Source of the DNA: Pseudonocardia oceani
GTDB lineage: Bacteria; Actinomycetota; Actinomycetes; Mycobacteriales; Pseudonocardiaceae
DNA length: 64,000 bases
Assembly: GCF_019263585.2 (NCBI RefSeq)
Contig: NZ_JADQDF010000001.1
Span: forward strand, 6,454,501 to 6,518,500
Direction of reading: 5' to 3'
The notes beneath the pieces are model-generated. The model was not told the origin of the DNA. It made no database searches and saw only the letters and a list, made by a program, of their open reading frames with translations. The translations under genes were made by a program, and so were the position numbers. Of the stretch, positions 44,601 through 52,285 are shown piece by piece. Position 1 is the first letter of the stretch. Each line of letters opens with the position of its first letter.

Positions 44601-45070
44601 TGGGACGCACGACGACCGCGCTCGGCCTTCTCGGCCGCCCGGTCCGGGCCCTGCGCGACGGGCCGGCGTGGGCCCCGAACTACGCCCGCACGGCCTGCGA
44701 GGTCGCCGAGGTGCTCTGGCTGCTGGGCCGGCGTGACCACCTCGCGGTCGTCGAGCGCGCGCTGCGCGAGCGCGTGCTGCCGGCCGACTTCCGGTTCCCG
44801 ATGACCGACGCCCGCCACGCCGTGGCCCGGCTGTGCGCGCTCGACGGCCGCCGCGACGAGGCCCGGCGCTGGTTCGACGCCGCCCGCACCGTCCTCGACG
44901 CGCAGGGCGCACTCCCCCTGCGCGCGGTCGTCGACCACGACGAGGGGTTGATGCACGCCCGGGCGGGCGACGACCGCCGCGCGGCGCCGCTGCTCGACGG
45001 GGCCGCGGCGGCGTTCTCCCGGCTCGGCATGCCGGGCTGGGAGCGGCGCGCGGCGGCGGCGAGTCGCTAG
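41699..45070 (+). CDS. AfsR/SARP-type regulator with BTAD and AAA ATPase domains
   Basis: This 1123-residue regulator has an N-terminal OmpR-like winged helix (residues 5-92), a bacterial transcriptional activator domain (about 100-250), and an ATPase domain with FVGRERELGAL (265), Walker A GEPGIGKT (294-301) and Walker B LVLLLDDLHWAD. The remaining half is helical and TPR-like. The C-terminal LuxR helix-turn-helix of some relatives is not evident, so DNA binding would rest on the N-terminus. ATG at 41699 is favoured; GACGCT lies 6 bases upstream and no ribosome binding site is seen. Target genes are unknown; the dehydrogenase upstream is a candidate. Confidence 0.82.
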   Translation: MPPVALRLLGPVEVLGRDGAVRPVGPKERCLLAVLAVHRGEVVAEDRLVDALWQGDPPRTAAKTLQNYVLHLRRALDGGGVAIRTRAPGYLLDAPDTDAPDTDAALAEEGIGAGRRALARGDHAGALTALDGALALWRGPGLEEFADRPFARTAAARLAELRASAAEDRVAALLALGRHREAVAALEAVVADHPLRERGWAQLMLALYRDGRQAEALEVHRRLRAVLADELGVEPGPEVRALHAAVLAHDPALAAPAAAGGRGTFVGRERELGALRAHVAEAAAGRGGVVLVRGEPGIGKTRLLAELASAARAGGACVLTGRCPEGGALPFHPFAEALGRHGDDGDDDPAVAALVPAGAPASPSEGLRPDELRTRLLDAVARRVVALAATAPLVLLLDDLHWADSGTVAMLRHTARVTAREPVLVVVAYRGEEVDARHPLTDALGALRSEAECRELRLSGIDGAALACLLGDTAGAPVAAELVAAVRAETDGNPFLAREIVRHLHDDGVLRPDGEGRLGTDLPLAAVPEGVRQVIARRRARLPARAGRLLDAAAGIEGPFPFEPVRAVAGLDDAEALAALDDLLGVGLVVPDTRPDRYDFTHALIRHAVHRELNPSRRLRLHRDLAAALEDARRVGVRVAAAEVATQYHRAAGLPGAEAGVGPALEAAEQARRTGAHDEHAAFLRAALDLLPGGDEREPDLRARLAVALAWALRFDEAVDAARVVGRPAVAAEVASALAQAGSNRHAWSLAPAALGAVTGPDGPDAVTWASLTLLDLDRREAADADHPGIPLDLPGRRDALRVLLRSGRLAGRGDLARYAVAAVHGSRAAIPAEAADDPTVAAFLVGDYASAVPLFERDAAVAEAAGQLALEVYCRAGAARCRVALGDLDGGAEVIDHVHGLVARLPGLGPGWQLLHHEGAQDALAMARDDHWPERMAAFARWREPVPDRHWGSAAIDAISARAEARMGRTTTALGLLGRPVRALRDGPAWAPNYARTACEVAEVLWLLGRRDHLAVVERALRERVLPADFRFPMTDARHAVARLCALDGRRDEARRWFDAARTVLDAQGALPLRAVVDHDEGLMHARAGDDRRAAPLLDGAAAAFSRLGMPGWERRAAAASR

Positions 45071-45096
45071 GTCATCGTCTGTTCACCCGCGCCCCC

Positions 45097-45102
45097 TACC
45101 GT
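45097..45102 (+). promoter_or_regulatory. -10 element, leaderless methyltransferase gene
   Basis: TACCGT lies 7 bases before the GTG at 45110, just after the AfsR-type gene ends. Confidence 0.45.
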
Positions 45103-45109
45103 CCGGCCC

Positions 45110-45679
45110 GTGTCCGACTCCCACCTCCTGCTCCGCGAGTTCCTGCGCTCACCCACGAGCGTCGCCACCCTCACCGCCAGCTCCGACGCCCTGGTCGCGG
45201 CGATGCTGGCCCCGCTGGACCTCGACGGCGACCCGGTCGTCGTCGAGCTCGGTGCCGGCACCGGACGGGTCACCGACGCGCTCGCCCGCGCGCTGGGCGG
45301 GCGCGGGCGGCACGTCGCCGTCGAGCTGAACCCCGCCCTGGCCGCGCGGCTGGCGGCCCGACACCCGGGCGTCACCGTCGTGCCGGGGGACGCGGGCGAC
45401 CTCCCGGCGCTGCTGCGCGGGCTGGGGATCGGGCGCGTCGACGCGGTGTCGAGCCTGCTGCCGTGGGTGGCGTGGGCGGCGGCCCCGATCGCGCGGCGGG
45501 CGGGCTCGGTGCTGGCGCCCGGCGGGACGTTCACGCAGGTCTCGCTGCTGCCGACGGCGTGGATGCCGCCCGCCCGCCGCCAGCTCGCCGCCCTGCGCGC
45601 GGAGTTCGGCGCGGTGGTCGTCGGCGGGCCGGTGTGGGGCAACCTGCCACCGGCCCGGGTGCTGGTGGCGCGGCGCTAG
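45110..45679 (+). CDS. PmtA-like class I SAM methyltransferase
   Basis: This 189-residue protein begins LLREFLRSPTSVATLTASSD, a pattern seen in phospholipid N-methyltransferase-like and rRNA-dimethylase-like proteins. Motif I is VVVELGAGTGRVTDALARAL, followed by HVAVELNP. RVDAVSSLLPWV takes the place of motif IV. The substrate may be a lipid, but this is inference. The stop codon overlaps, on the other strand, the end of the neighbouring P-loop remnant. Confidence 0.72.
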   Translation: MSDSHLLLREFLRSPTSVATLTASSDALVAAMLAPLDLDGDPVVVELGAGTGRVTDALARALGGRGRHVAVELNPALAARLAARHPGVTVVPGDAGDLPALLRGLGIGRVDAVSSLLPWVAWAAAPIARRAGSVLAPGGTFTQVSLLPTAWMPPARRQLAALRAEFGAVVVGGPVWGNLPPARVLVARR

Positions 45680-45943
45680 CGACCGGCGGCGTCGCGCAGC
45701 GGGCCGTCGAGCCAGGTCCGGATCTCGCGGCGGTCCGCGGCCACGTCATCGGCGAACTGCGGGCGGGGGGCCAGCGCGGCCGTGGAACAGGGCGTCGAGC
45801 TCGTGGTGCGGCACCCCGGGCACGTCCGCGACCGACCGGGCGAGCGTCGTCTTGCCCGACCCGGTGCTGCCCGTGACGAGCACGCGGCGGGGCCGGGCGG
45901 GCAGCGGGTCGCCGGCGGCCAGCGGTGTCGTCGCGGTCGCCAT
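45676..45943 (-). pseudogene. Frameshifted P-loop kinase-like remnant
   Basis: The first frame, from ATG 45943, encodes RRVLVTGSTGSGKTTLARSV (Walker A) and VPHHELDALFHG, then reaches TGA at 45746. In another frame the sequence continues plausibly as APRPQFADDVAADRREIRTW and ends with TAG at 45676. Adenylate-kinase-like relatives with HHELD and PRP-F-DV motifs are about twice as long. The gene is thus both frameshifted and shortened. A GACGCT element lies 6 bases before the ATG and overlaps the -10 of the divergent MOSC gene. Confidence 0.65.
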
Positions 45944-45948
45944 GGTCG

Positions 45949-45954
45949 TAGCGT
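45949..45954 (+). promoter_or_regulatory. -10 element, leaderless MOSC gene
   Basis: TAGCGT lies 7 bases before the GTG at 45962 and overlaps, on the other strand, a -10-like element for the P-loop remnant. Confidence 0.45.
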
Positions 45955-45961
45955 CGCGCCC

Positions 45962-46510
45962 GTGGAGGGGACGGGTCACGCGACCGCTGTCGAGGTCGTC
46001 GCGCTGCTGACGTCACCGCTGCACTCCTACGAGGGCCGCCCCGCCGACGGCCCGCGCCCCGACCCCGACGGCGGCGGTCGCGACCGCATCGAGATCCGGG
46101 CCGGCCACGGCGCCGTCGGCGACCGCTTCGCCGGGCACGCGGCGCACCGCGAGGCGGCCCTCACCGTGATGGCGGTCGAGGCGCTGGAGCACGTCGCCGC
46201 CGTGCTGGGCCTGCCGGAGGTGCCGGACCCGCTGCTCGCCCGCCGCACGGTCGTGCTGCGCGGCGTGGACGTCGACGCGCTGGCCCGCACCCGCGACCGG
46301 CCCGGCGCGGTCTTCACCCTCGACACCGGTGACGGCCCCGTGCGGCTGCGGTCCCACCGCGCCGCCAACCCCTGCGCCTGGATGGACACGGTGTTCGGCG
46401 CCGGCGCGTTCCGGGCGCTGCGCGGGCGGGGCGGGGTGCGCTGCGAACCGCTGTCCGACGGCGTCCTGCGGCTCGGGCCGGCGCGGCTGGTGGTCGAGCC
46501 GCAGCACTGA
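45962..46510 (+). CDS. MOSC-domain protein
   Basis: This 182-residue protein resembles the MOSC domain of molybdenum-cofactor sulfurases and YiiM-type proteins: VVALLTSPLHSYEGRP, GDRFAGHAAHREAALTVMA, the conserved cysteine in RAANPCAWMDTVFG, and a final beta strand after CEPLSDGVLRLGPARL. Such domains bind metal-sulfur or molybdopterin species. No molybdenum-cofactor gene is near. GTG at 45962 is chosen for the TAGCGT 7 bases upstream. Confidence 0.72.
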   Translation: MEGTGHATAVEVVALLTSPLHSYEGRPADGPRPDPDGGGRDRIEIRAGHGAVGDRFAGHAAHREAALTVMAVEALEHVAAVLGLPEVPDPLLARRTVVLRGVDVDALARTRDRPGAVFTLDTGDGPVRLRSHRAANPCAWMDTVFGAGAFRALRGRGGVRCEPLSDGVLRLGPARLVVEPQH

Positions 46511-46521
46511 GCGGCGGCACC

Positions 46522-46542
46522 GGTTGCAGCGCCCGCGCAACC
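46522..46542. promoter_or_regulatory. Inverted repeat before the SCO6745-type gene
   Basis: GGTTGC and GCAACC are separated by 9 bases, with a further GCGCAACC following. It may be an operator; evidence is limited to symmetry and position. Confidence 0.25.
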
Positions 46543-46600
46543 GCCGCGCAACCCCCTGCGCGAACCCTCTCTCCGGTACCACCGACGACCGGGAGGACCC

Positions 46601-47515
46601 GTGGACTACGCCACCATGCGCGGGCTGTTCTTCGCCCCGCCCACCGCCCCGCGCCCACCCTCGCCCGCCGCCGGCCACGACACGCCGGCCCGGCGCCTGC
46701 GCGACGCGATCGAGCCGCTGGCCTGCCAGGCGATCTGGTCGCCCGAGGCCGCCGAGGACTACGCCGCCCTCGGGCTCGACGACTACTTCGCCGCCTACGT
46801 CTGGCAGCGGACCGCCGCGCTGGGCGTGCCGCCGACGGCGCTCGCGGTCACCGCGCTGGGCGTGTTCGCGCCCGACCTCGTCGGTCCGGTGTACGAGAAG
46901 GGCGCCGCCGCGCTGTCGCGGGCCGACGTCGTGCGGGTCCGGCTGGACGCCCCGGGCCGCACGGTCCGCCGCGAACTGGGTGTCTCCGACGCCGAGGCGG
47001 GCCGGGCCGCCGCCCTGCTGCGCCGCGGGATCGACGCCGCCGAGACGACGGCCCGCCCGCTGTTCACCGGCCTGCGGGCCGACCCGTGGCCGCAGGACCC
47101 GCCGGCCGCGCTGGTCCACGCCTGCAACCTGCTGCGCGAGCACCGCGGCGACTCCCACCTCGCCGCCTGCGCCACCGCCGGCCTCGACCCGGTGCAGAGC
47201 AACGTCCTCACCGAGCTCTGGTGCGGCTACGCCCTGCTCACCTACACCCCCTCGCGCGGCTGGTCCGCCGAGCGGATGGACGCCGCGGTGACCGCCCTGC
47301 GCGCCCGCGGGCTCGTCGAGGGCGACGCCCTGAGCGCCGAGGGCCTGCGGTTCCGGGGCGGGCTGGAGGCGACGACCGACGCGATGCAGCAGACCGTCGT
47401 CGACGCGATCGGGCCCGACCTCGACGCCCTGACCAAGCAGCTCGGCGAGTGGTCCGACGCCCTCGTCGCGGCCGGCGCCGCACCACCCGACCCGGCCAAG
47501 CGCCTGGCCGGCTGA
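46601..47515 (+). CDS. SCO6745-family protein
   Basis: This 304-residue protein resembles the SCO6745 family of actinobacteria. Matching features are ARRLRDAIEPLACQAIWSPE, YVWQRTAALG, LVHACNLLREHRGDSHLAAC, SNVLTELWCGY and RGWSAERMDAAVTALRARGL, which includes a winged-helix-like segment. Members are often annotated as helix-turn-helix-like proteins; function is unknown. A GGAGG site precedes the GTG. An NTF2-like gene follows after 21 bp and is probably co-transcribed. Confidence 0.72.
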   Translation: MDYATMRGLFFAPPTAPRPPSPAAGHDTPARRLRDAIEPLACQAIWSPEAAEDYAALGLDDYFAAYVWQRTAALGVPPTALAVTALGVFAPDLVGPVYEKGAAALSRADVVRVRLDAPGRTVRRELGVSDAEAGRAAALLRRGIDAAETTARPLFTGLRADPWPQDPPAALVHACNLLREHRGDSHLAACATAGLDPVQSNVLTELWCGYALLTYTPSRGWSAERMDAAVTALRARGLVEGDALSAEGLRFRGGLEATTDAMQQTVVDAIGPDLDALTKQLGEWSDALVAAGAAPPDPAKRLAG

Positions 47516-47536
47516 CCCCGCGAACAGGGAGACCCG

Positions 47537-47992
47537 ATGAGCACCGACACCACCGCGAGCACCGGCAGCGCGACCCGCTCCGTGATCCGGCGCCTGGAGC
47601 ACGCCGTCAACACCAGGCAGCCCGACCTCCTCGACGACATCGTCACCGACGGCTTCGTCCGCCACTGCGAGGCGACGCCGGGGGTCGAGGTCCACAGCCG
47701 CGGGCAGTTCGCGGATTTCCTGGCCCAGGACCTCACCGTGTTCGCCGACAGCGTCCAGACCTTCGAGCACATCCTCGTCGACGGGGACATGGCGGCGGTC
47801 TGGGCGACCTACGAGGGCACGCAGACCGGGCCGATGGGGCCGTTCCCGGCGTCCGGGAGGCGCGCCCGCTTCTGGTACAGCGGCGTGATGCGGATGGAGG
47901 GCGCCCGGACCGCCGAGTGGTGGGTGACCTGGGACAACATGACGATCCTCGCCCAGCTCGGGCACCTGCCCGCTCCTGCGCCGAGCGCCTGA
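47537..47992 (+). CDS. SnoaL-like (NTF2-fold) protein
   Basis: This 151-residue protein has the NTF2/SnoaL shape: an N-terminal helix pair (SVIRRLEHAVNTRQPDLLDD), VTDGFVRHCEATPG, a strand with FEHILVDGDMAAVWATYEGT and the ending WDNMTILAQLGHLPAPA. SnoaL-like proteins include polyketide cyclases and many proteins of unknown activity. An AGGGAG site precedes the ATG. It shares its C-terminal end motif with the next gene, so the two may be paralogues. Confidence 0.75.
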   Translation: MSTDTTASTGSATRSVIRRLEHAVNTRQPDLLDDIVTDGFVRHCEATPGVEVHSRGQFADFLAQDLTVFADSVQTFEHILVDGDMAAVWATYEGTQTGPMGPFPASGRRARFWYSGVMRMEGARTAEWWVTWDNMTILAQLGHLPAPAPSA

Positions 47993-48072
47993 CGGAGCAC
48001 CCGCGACCGCGGTGCGACCGCACTGCGACCAGGTGCTCCCACGCTGCACCCCCACGACCACCCGGAGGGACC

Positions 48073-48366
48073 ATGAGCGACCTGAGGCAGCGCGCCGTCG
48101 ACTCGGTGGAGCTGTTCAACGCGGCCGACTACGACGGGATGCGGGCCCTGCTCGGCCCCGGCTTCCGCTACTCCGAGACGGGCACCCAGACGGGGCCGCT
48201 GCCCACGCCGGCCGGGATCCTGCCTCCGAGCGGGCGGCGCTTCGCGTTCCGCGCCTCGCTGTGGCAGCGGTGGGAGGGCGGGCGCATCGTCGAGGAGCGC
48301 CACCACCTCGACACGATGACGATGCTCGTCCAGCTCGGGGCGCTGCCGGCGCCTGCGGGGGTGTGA
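48073..48366 (+). CDS. Internally shortened SnoaL-like protein
   Basis: The 97-residue product begins and ends like a SnoaL protein (RQRAVDSVELFNAADYDGMR at the start, LDTMTMLVQLGALPAPAGV at the end) but joins YSETG directly to TQTGPLPTPAG. In relatives, and in the neighbouring 151-residue gene, about 45-50 residues lie between these points. The frame is kept. Missing strands would remove part of the NTF2 barrel, so it may be non-functional or form an altered dimer. A GGAGGG site precedes the ATG. Confidence 0.6.
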   Translation: MSDLRQRAVDSVELFNAADYDGMRALLGPGFRYSETGTQTGPLPTPAGILPPSGRRFAFRASLWQRWEGGRIVEERHHLDTMTMLVQLGALPAPAGV

Positions 48367-48457
48367 GGTGGCGGCCTGCAGCGGGACCGTGACCGGCACG
48401 ATCTGCGTGGACCTCGCGCCCTGACCCGGGAGGGGCGGGCGGGGAGGACGGGACGGC

Positions 48458-48478
48458 GCGGCCCGCTCAGTGGGCCGC
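48458..48478. terminator. Hairpin over the polA stop codon
   Basis: GCGGCCC and GGGCCGC flank a 7-base loop that contains the polA stop codon. It lies between convergent genes and may act as a terminator. Confidence 0.4.
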
Positions 48479-51271
48479 GTCGTCCCAGCTCCGGCCGTAC
48501 CCGACCGACACCTCCAGCGGCACCGACAGCTCCGCGGCGGCCGCCATCTCGCGGCGCACCAGTTCCTCGAGCTGCTCCTTCTCCCCCTCGGCGACCTCGA
48601 GCACGAGCTCGTCGTGGACCTGCAGCAGCATCCGGCTGCGCAGGCCCTCGGCGGCGAGCGCGCGGTGCACGCCGAGCATGGCGACCTTGATGATGTCGGC
48701 CGCGCTGCCCTGGATCGGGGCGTTGAGCGCCATCCGCTCGGCCATCTCGCGGCGCTGGCGGTTGTCGCTGGTGAGGTCGGGCAGGTAGCGGCGGCGGTCC
48801 ATGATCGTGGCCGTGAAGCCGTCCTTGCGGGCCTGGTCGACGACCCCGGCGAGGTAGTCGCGCACCCCGCCGAACCCGGCGAAGTAGTCCTCCATCAGGC
48901 CACGGGCCTCCTCGGTGGAGATCCGCAGCTGGTTGGACAGGCCGAACGCCGACAGCCCGTAGGCCAGGCCGTAGTTCATCGCCTTGATCTTGGCGCGCTG
49001 CGCCGGCGTGACCTCGGTGGGCTCGACGCCGAACACCCGGGCCGCGGTCTCGGCGTGGAAGTCGTGGCGCGAGCGGAACGCCTCGATCAGCGCGGCGTCC
49101 TCCGACAGGTGCGCCATGATCCGCATCTCGATCTGGCTGTAGTCGGCCGTCATGAGCTCGGCGTAGGCCGTGCCGTCGGGATGGGAACCGACGACGAACG
49201 TCTCCCGGATCCGGCGCCCGGCGGCCGTGCGGATGGGCACGTTCTGCAGGTTGGGCTCGGTGGAGCTCAGGCGCCCCGTGGCCGCGATCGTCTGGCTGTA
49301 GGTGGTGTGGATGCGGCCGTCGTCGGCGACGGACTTGAGCAGCCCGTCGACGGTGACCTTGAGCCGCGTGGCGTCGCGGTGCAGCAGCAGGTGCTGGAGG
49401 AACTCGTTGCCGGTCTGCTCGTAGAGCGTCTGCAGCGCGTCGGCGTCGGTGGTGTAGCCGGTCTTGGTGCGCTTGGTCTTCGGCATGTCGAGCTCGTCGA
49501 ACAGCACCACCTGCAGCTGCTTGGGCGAGCCGAGGTTGATCTCCTTGCCGATGACGGCGTAGGCGTCCTGCGCGGCCTGCTTCACCTGCCCGGCGAAGTC
49601 GGCCTCCAGCGCGGCGAGCGCCTCCCCGTCGACGGCGATGCCCGCGGTCTCCAGGTCGGCCAGCACGTACTCCAGGGGAAGCTCCAGGCCGGTGAGCAGC
49701 GACGTGGCCGCCTTCTCGGCCAGCTCGACGTCGAGCGCGCCGGCCAGCTCCGCCACCGCCGACGCCGCCACCATCTGCCCGTTGGCGCGCTCCGCGTCGG
49801 CCTCCTCCTCGCCGCCGAGCAGCGAGAGCTGGCCGCTCTCCTCCGCCCCGTCGACACGCAGCTCGCGGCGCAGGTGGCGCAGCGCGAGGTCGGCGAGGTC
49901 GAAGCTGCGCTGGCCGGGCCGGGTGAGGTAGGCGGCCAGCGCGGTGTCGCTGGTGAGCCCGGCGAGGGTCCAGCCGCGCCCGCGCAGCGCGTGCAGCGCC
50001 GACTTCGCGTCGTGGGCGGCCTTGGGCACCGACGCGTCGGCCAGCCACTCCCCCAGCGCGGCCTCGTCGTCGGGGGTGAGCGTGGTGACCTCGAGGTAGG
50101 CGGCCTGCGGGACGCCCGCGTCGGCGCCGGCGGCCCGGGCCTCGACCGAGGGCTCCCCCGCGGCCAGCGCGATGCCCGCCAGGTCGCCCGAGACGGCGCC
50201 GCCGGTGATGCCGTGGAACGCGAGGCCGACGCGGCGCCCGTCGCGCGCGTGCGCGTCGAGCCAGGCCCGGACCTCGCCGGGAGCCAGCGCGGAGCCCTGC
50301 ACCTCGATGCCGCCCTCGGCCTCGGGCTCGGCGGAGACCAGCGTGGAGAACAGCCGCTCGCGCAGCACCCGGAACTCCAGCTCGTCGAACAGCCGGTGCA
50401 CGGCGTCGCGGTCCCACGGCCGGACCTCGAGCTCGGCGGGCACGGCGTCGAGCGGCACGTCGCGGATGAGCTCGGTGAGCTGGCGGTTGAGCAGCACGTT
50501 GGCGAGGTTGGCGCGCAGCGCGTCGCCCGCCTTGCCCTTGACCTCGTCGACGCGGTCGGTGAGCTCGGCCAGCGAGCCGTACTCGCGCACCCACTTCGCC
50601 GCCGTCTTCTCCCCGACGCCGGGGATGTTGGGCAGGTTGTCGCTGGGGTCGCCGCGCAGCGCCGCGAAGTCGGGGTACTGGGCGGGCGTGAGGCCGTAGC
50701 GCTCCATGACCGCCGCCGGGTCGATGCGGCCCAGCTCCGACACCCCGCGCGTCGGGTAGAGCACCATCACGTTGTCGCTGACGAGCTGGAACGCGTCGCG
50801 GTCGCCCGTGGTGATCGCGACCTGGAACCCGTCGGCCTCGGCCTGCGTGGCGAGCGTGGCGATGACGTCGTCGGCCTCGAAGTTGTCGACCGCGAAGAAC
50901 GGGATCGACAGCGCGCGCAGGACCTCCTTGATGAGGTCGACCTGGCCGCGGAAGTCGTCCGGCGTGGCCGAGCGGTTGGCCTTGTACTCGGTGAACTTCT
51001 CCGAGCGGAACGTCTTGCGCGAGACGTCGAACGCCACCGCGAGGTGCGTGGGCGCCTCGTCGCGCAGCAGGTTGATGAGCATCGAGGTGAACCCGTAGAC
51101 CGCGTTGGTGGTCTGCCCCGTGCCCGTGCGGAAGTTCTCCGCGGGCAGCGCGAAGAACGCGCGGTAGGCCAGGGAGTGCCCGTCGAGCAGCAGGAGCCGC
51201 GGGGTGGGCGGGGAGGCCGCCGTCGGTGGCGCGGCGGGCGGGGCGGCGGACGTGCGGGCTGCGGGGCTCAT
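48467..51271 (-). CDS. polA: DNA polymerase I
   Basis: This 934-residue polymerase has an N-terminal 5'-3' exonuclease domain (LLLLDGHSLAYRAFFALP, FAVDNFEADDVIATLA, GDRDAFQLV, GDPSDNLPNIPGVGEKTA), a middle domain of about 300-530, and the polymerase domain with motif A ADYSQIEMRIMAHLSED, motif B RAKIKAMNYGLAYGLSAFG and motif C LLQVHDELVLEV. The middle domain lacks the DTE-type acidic motif of 3'-5' exonucleases, as known for mycobacterial PolA, so proofreading is probably absent. The first 25 residues are Ala/Pro-rich. A TAGACT lies 9 bases before the ATG. Confidence 0.97.
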   Translation of the reverse strand: MSPAARTSAAPPAAPPTAASPPTPRLLLLDGHSLAYRAFFALPAENFRTGTGQTTNAVYGFTSMLINLLRDEAPTHLAVAFDVSRKTFRSEKFTEYKANRSATPDDFRGQVDLIKEVLRALSIPFFAVDNFEADDVIATLATQAEADGFQVAITTGDRDAFQLVSDNVMVLYPTRGVSELGRIDPAAVMERYGLTPAQYPDFAALRGDPSDNLPNIPGVGEKTAAKWVREYGSLAELTDRVDEVKGKAGDALRANLANVLLNRQLTELIRDVPLDAVPAELEVRPWDRDAVHRLFDELEFRVLRERLFSTLVSAEPEAEGGIEVQGSALAPGEVRAWLDAHARDGRRVGLAFHGITGGAVSGDLAGIALAAGEPSVEARAAGADAGVPQAAYLEVTTLTPDDEAALGEWLADASVPKAAHDAKSALHALRGRGWTLAGLTSDTALAAYLTRPGQRSFDLADLALRHLRRELRVDGAEESGQLSLLGGEEEADAERANGQMVAASAVAELAGALDVELAEKAATSLLTGLELPLEYVLADLETAGIAVDGEALAALEADFAGQVKQAAQDAYAVIGKEINLGSPKQLQVVLFDELDMPKTKRTKTGYTTDADALQTLYEQTGNEFLQHLLLHRDATRLKVTVDGLLKSVADDGRIHTTYSQTIAATGRLSSTEPNLQNVPIRTAAGRRIRETFVVGSHPDGTAYAELMTADYSQIEMRIMAHLSEDAALIEAFRSRHDFHAETAARVFGVEPTEVTPAQRAKIKAMNYGLAYGLSAFGLSNQLRISTEEARGLMEDYFAGFGGVRDYLAGVVDQARKDGFTATIMDRRRYLPDLTSDNRQRREMAERMALNAPIQGSAADIIKVAMLGVHRALAAEGLRSRMLLQVHDELVLEVAEGEKEQLEELVRREMAAAAELSVPLEVSVGYGRSWDDAAH

Positions 51272-51324
51272 CGCTGGCCGAGTCTAGGGGCGACCCCCGA
51301 CAGAACCGGCCCCGCACCTGCCCC

Positions 51325-51373
51325 TCGGCGCACCCCCTCAGCGCACCCCGTCAGCGCACCCCCTCAGCGCACC
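51325..51373. repeat. 13-bp tandem repeat at the end of the DUF2510 gene
   Basis: Nearly four copies of TCAGCGCACCCCC are seen (first copy TCGGCGCACCCCC). The copy at 51364 supplies the TGA stop codon of the DUF2510 gene; the downstream copies at 51351 and 51338 also carry TGA, in shifted frames. Confidence 0.85.
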
Positions 51374-52197
51374 TGGGCCGCCAGCGCCATCGCGCGGTCG
51401 CAGTTGGCGTCGTCGGTGCCGAAGCGGACCGCGTCCGACGGGCCGCCCGCCTGGTCGAACTCGATGTCGGGCACCGCGCCCGCCCCCTCGCCCGCGGCGT
51501 CGGTGGAGACGTAGACCAGCAGGTCACCGGTGCGCACGAGCACCCCGGCCGAGGCCGTGAAGTCGCCGGTCGTGCAGAACGCCTCGTCGCCCGCCTGCAC
51601 GTCCTTGTTGAAGTAGGCCGAGGTGGACGTGCTGATCCCGCCGCCCTGGTCCTGGGTGGTGCCCATCGCGGCGGTCCGCTCGGCCGCGAACCGCTGCGCG
51701 GCGTCGGGTCCGGAGTACCGGGCGATCCGGGCCAGCCGGCCGCCCTCGCCGGCCTCGACGGCCCAGCACGACGTGCCGTCGGCGAGCACGCGGGAGTCGA
51801 GCACGGGCGAGGCGAGTTCGGTCAGCCCGCCGAGCTGCACGACCTCGTAGGTGCCGCCCAGCGCGCTGTCCACGGCGTCGGTGGCCACGGCGTCGCAGGC
51901 GGTGCGCCCGGCCAGCCCGCCGACGCTCTCCCCGATCCCCGTGACGAGCCGGTGGAGCGCGAACGCCCCGAGCACGACGAGCACGACCACCACCGCGCCG
52001 ACGACGAGCAGCGCCCGCCCCGGCCCGCGGCGCTTCGGCGCGGGAGGCGGGGCGGCCGCGTACCGCGGGTCGCCGGGCGGGGGCCCGTACTGCCGGGGGT
52101 CGGGCGGCGGGGGCCCGTACTGCTGCGACGGCGGCGGGTACCAGCGCCCGTCCGCGGCGCGGTACCAGCCCGGCGGCGGGCCCGACGAGGTGCTCAT
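51364..52197 (-). CDS. DUF2510 membrane protein
   Basis: This 277-residue protein starts with a DUF2510 motif (PPGWYRAADGRWYPPP), continues with a Pro/Gly/Tyr-rich stretch to about residue 50, has one membrane helix (LLVVGAVVVVLVVLGAFAL) and an extracytoplasmic domain of about 200 residues with at least four cysteines. No enzymatic motif is seen. DUF2510 sits at the cytosolic end of many actinobacterial membrane proteins of unknown role. A GGAG site precedes the ATG. Confidence 0.7.
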   Translation of the reverse strand: MSTSSGPPPGWYRAADGRWYPPPSQQYGPPPPDPRQYGPPPGDPRYAAAPPPAPKRRGPGRALLVVGAVVVVLVVLGAFALHRLVTGIGESVGGLAGRTACDAVATDAVDSALGGTYEVVQLGGLTELASPVLDSRVLADGTSCWAVEAGEGGRLARIARYSGPDAAQRFAAERTAAMGTTQDQGGGISTSTSAYFNKDVQAGDEAFCTTGDFTASAGVLVRTGDLLVYVSTDAAGEGAGAVPDIEFDQAGGPSDAVRFGTDDANCDRAMALAAQVR

Positions 52198-52285
52198 GCT
52201 CCGGCACTCCGATCCGCCGGTCCCACGGCCCGGCCTGGCGCGACGAACGAGGTCCCCGACGGCGGACGGGTCCGCACAACGGCGG

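Noticed and set aside
41534..44956. A 1140-codon minus-strand frame opposite the AfsR-type gene
   Set aside because: Its composition is that of reverse-strand GC bias and the plus-strand gene is well supported.
51281..51286. TAGACT as a leaderless -10 for polA
   Set aside because: The gap to the ATG is 9 bases, outside the 6-7 seen at the other genes; kept only as a comment.
51325..51373. Possible CRISPR or origin iterons
   Set aside because: The 13-bp units are directly adjacent, few, and lie at a gene end; no replication gene is near.
48470..51514. A 1014-codon plus-strand frame opposite polA
   Set aside because: It is rich in Arg, Gly, Val and His with no recognisable motif, and lies opposite a complete polA.
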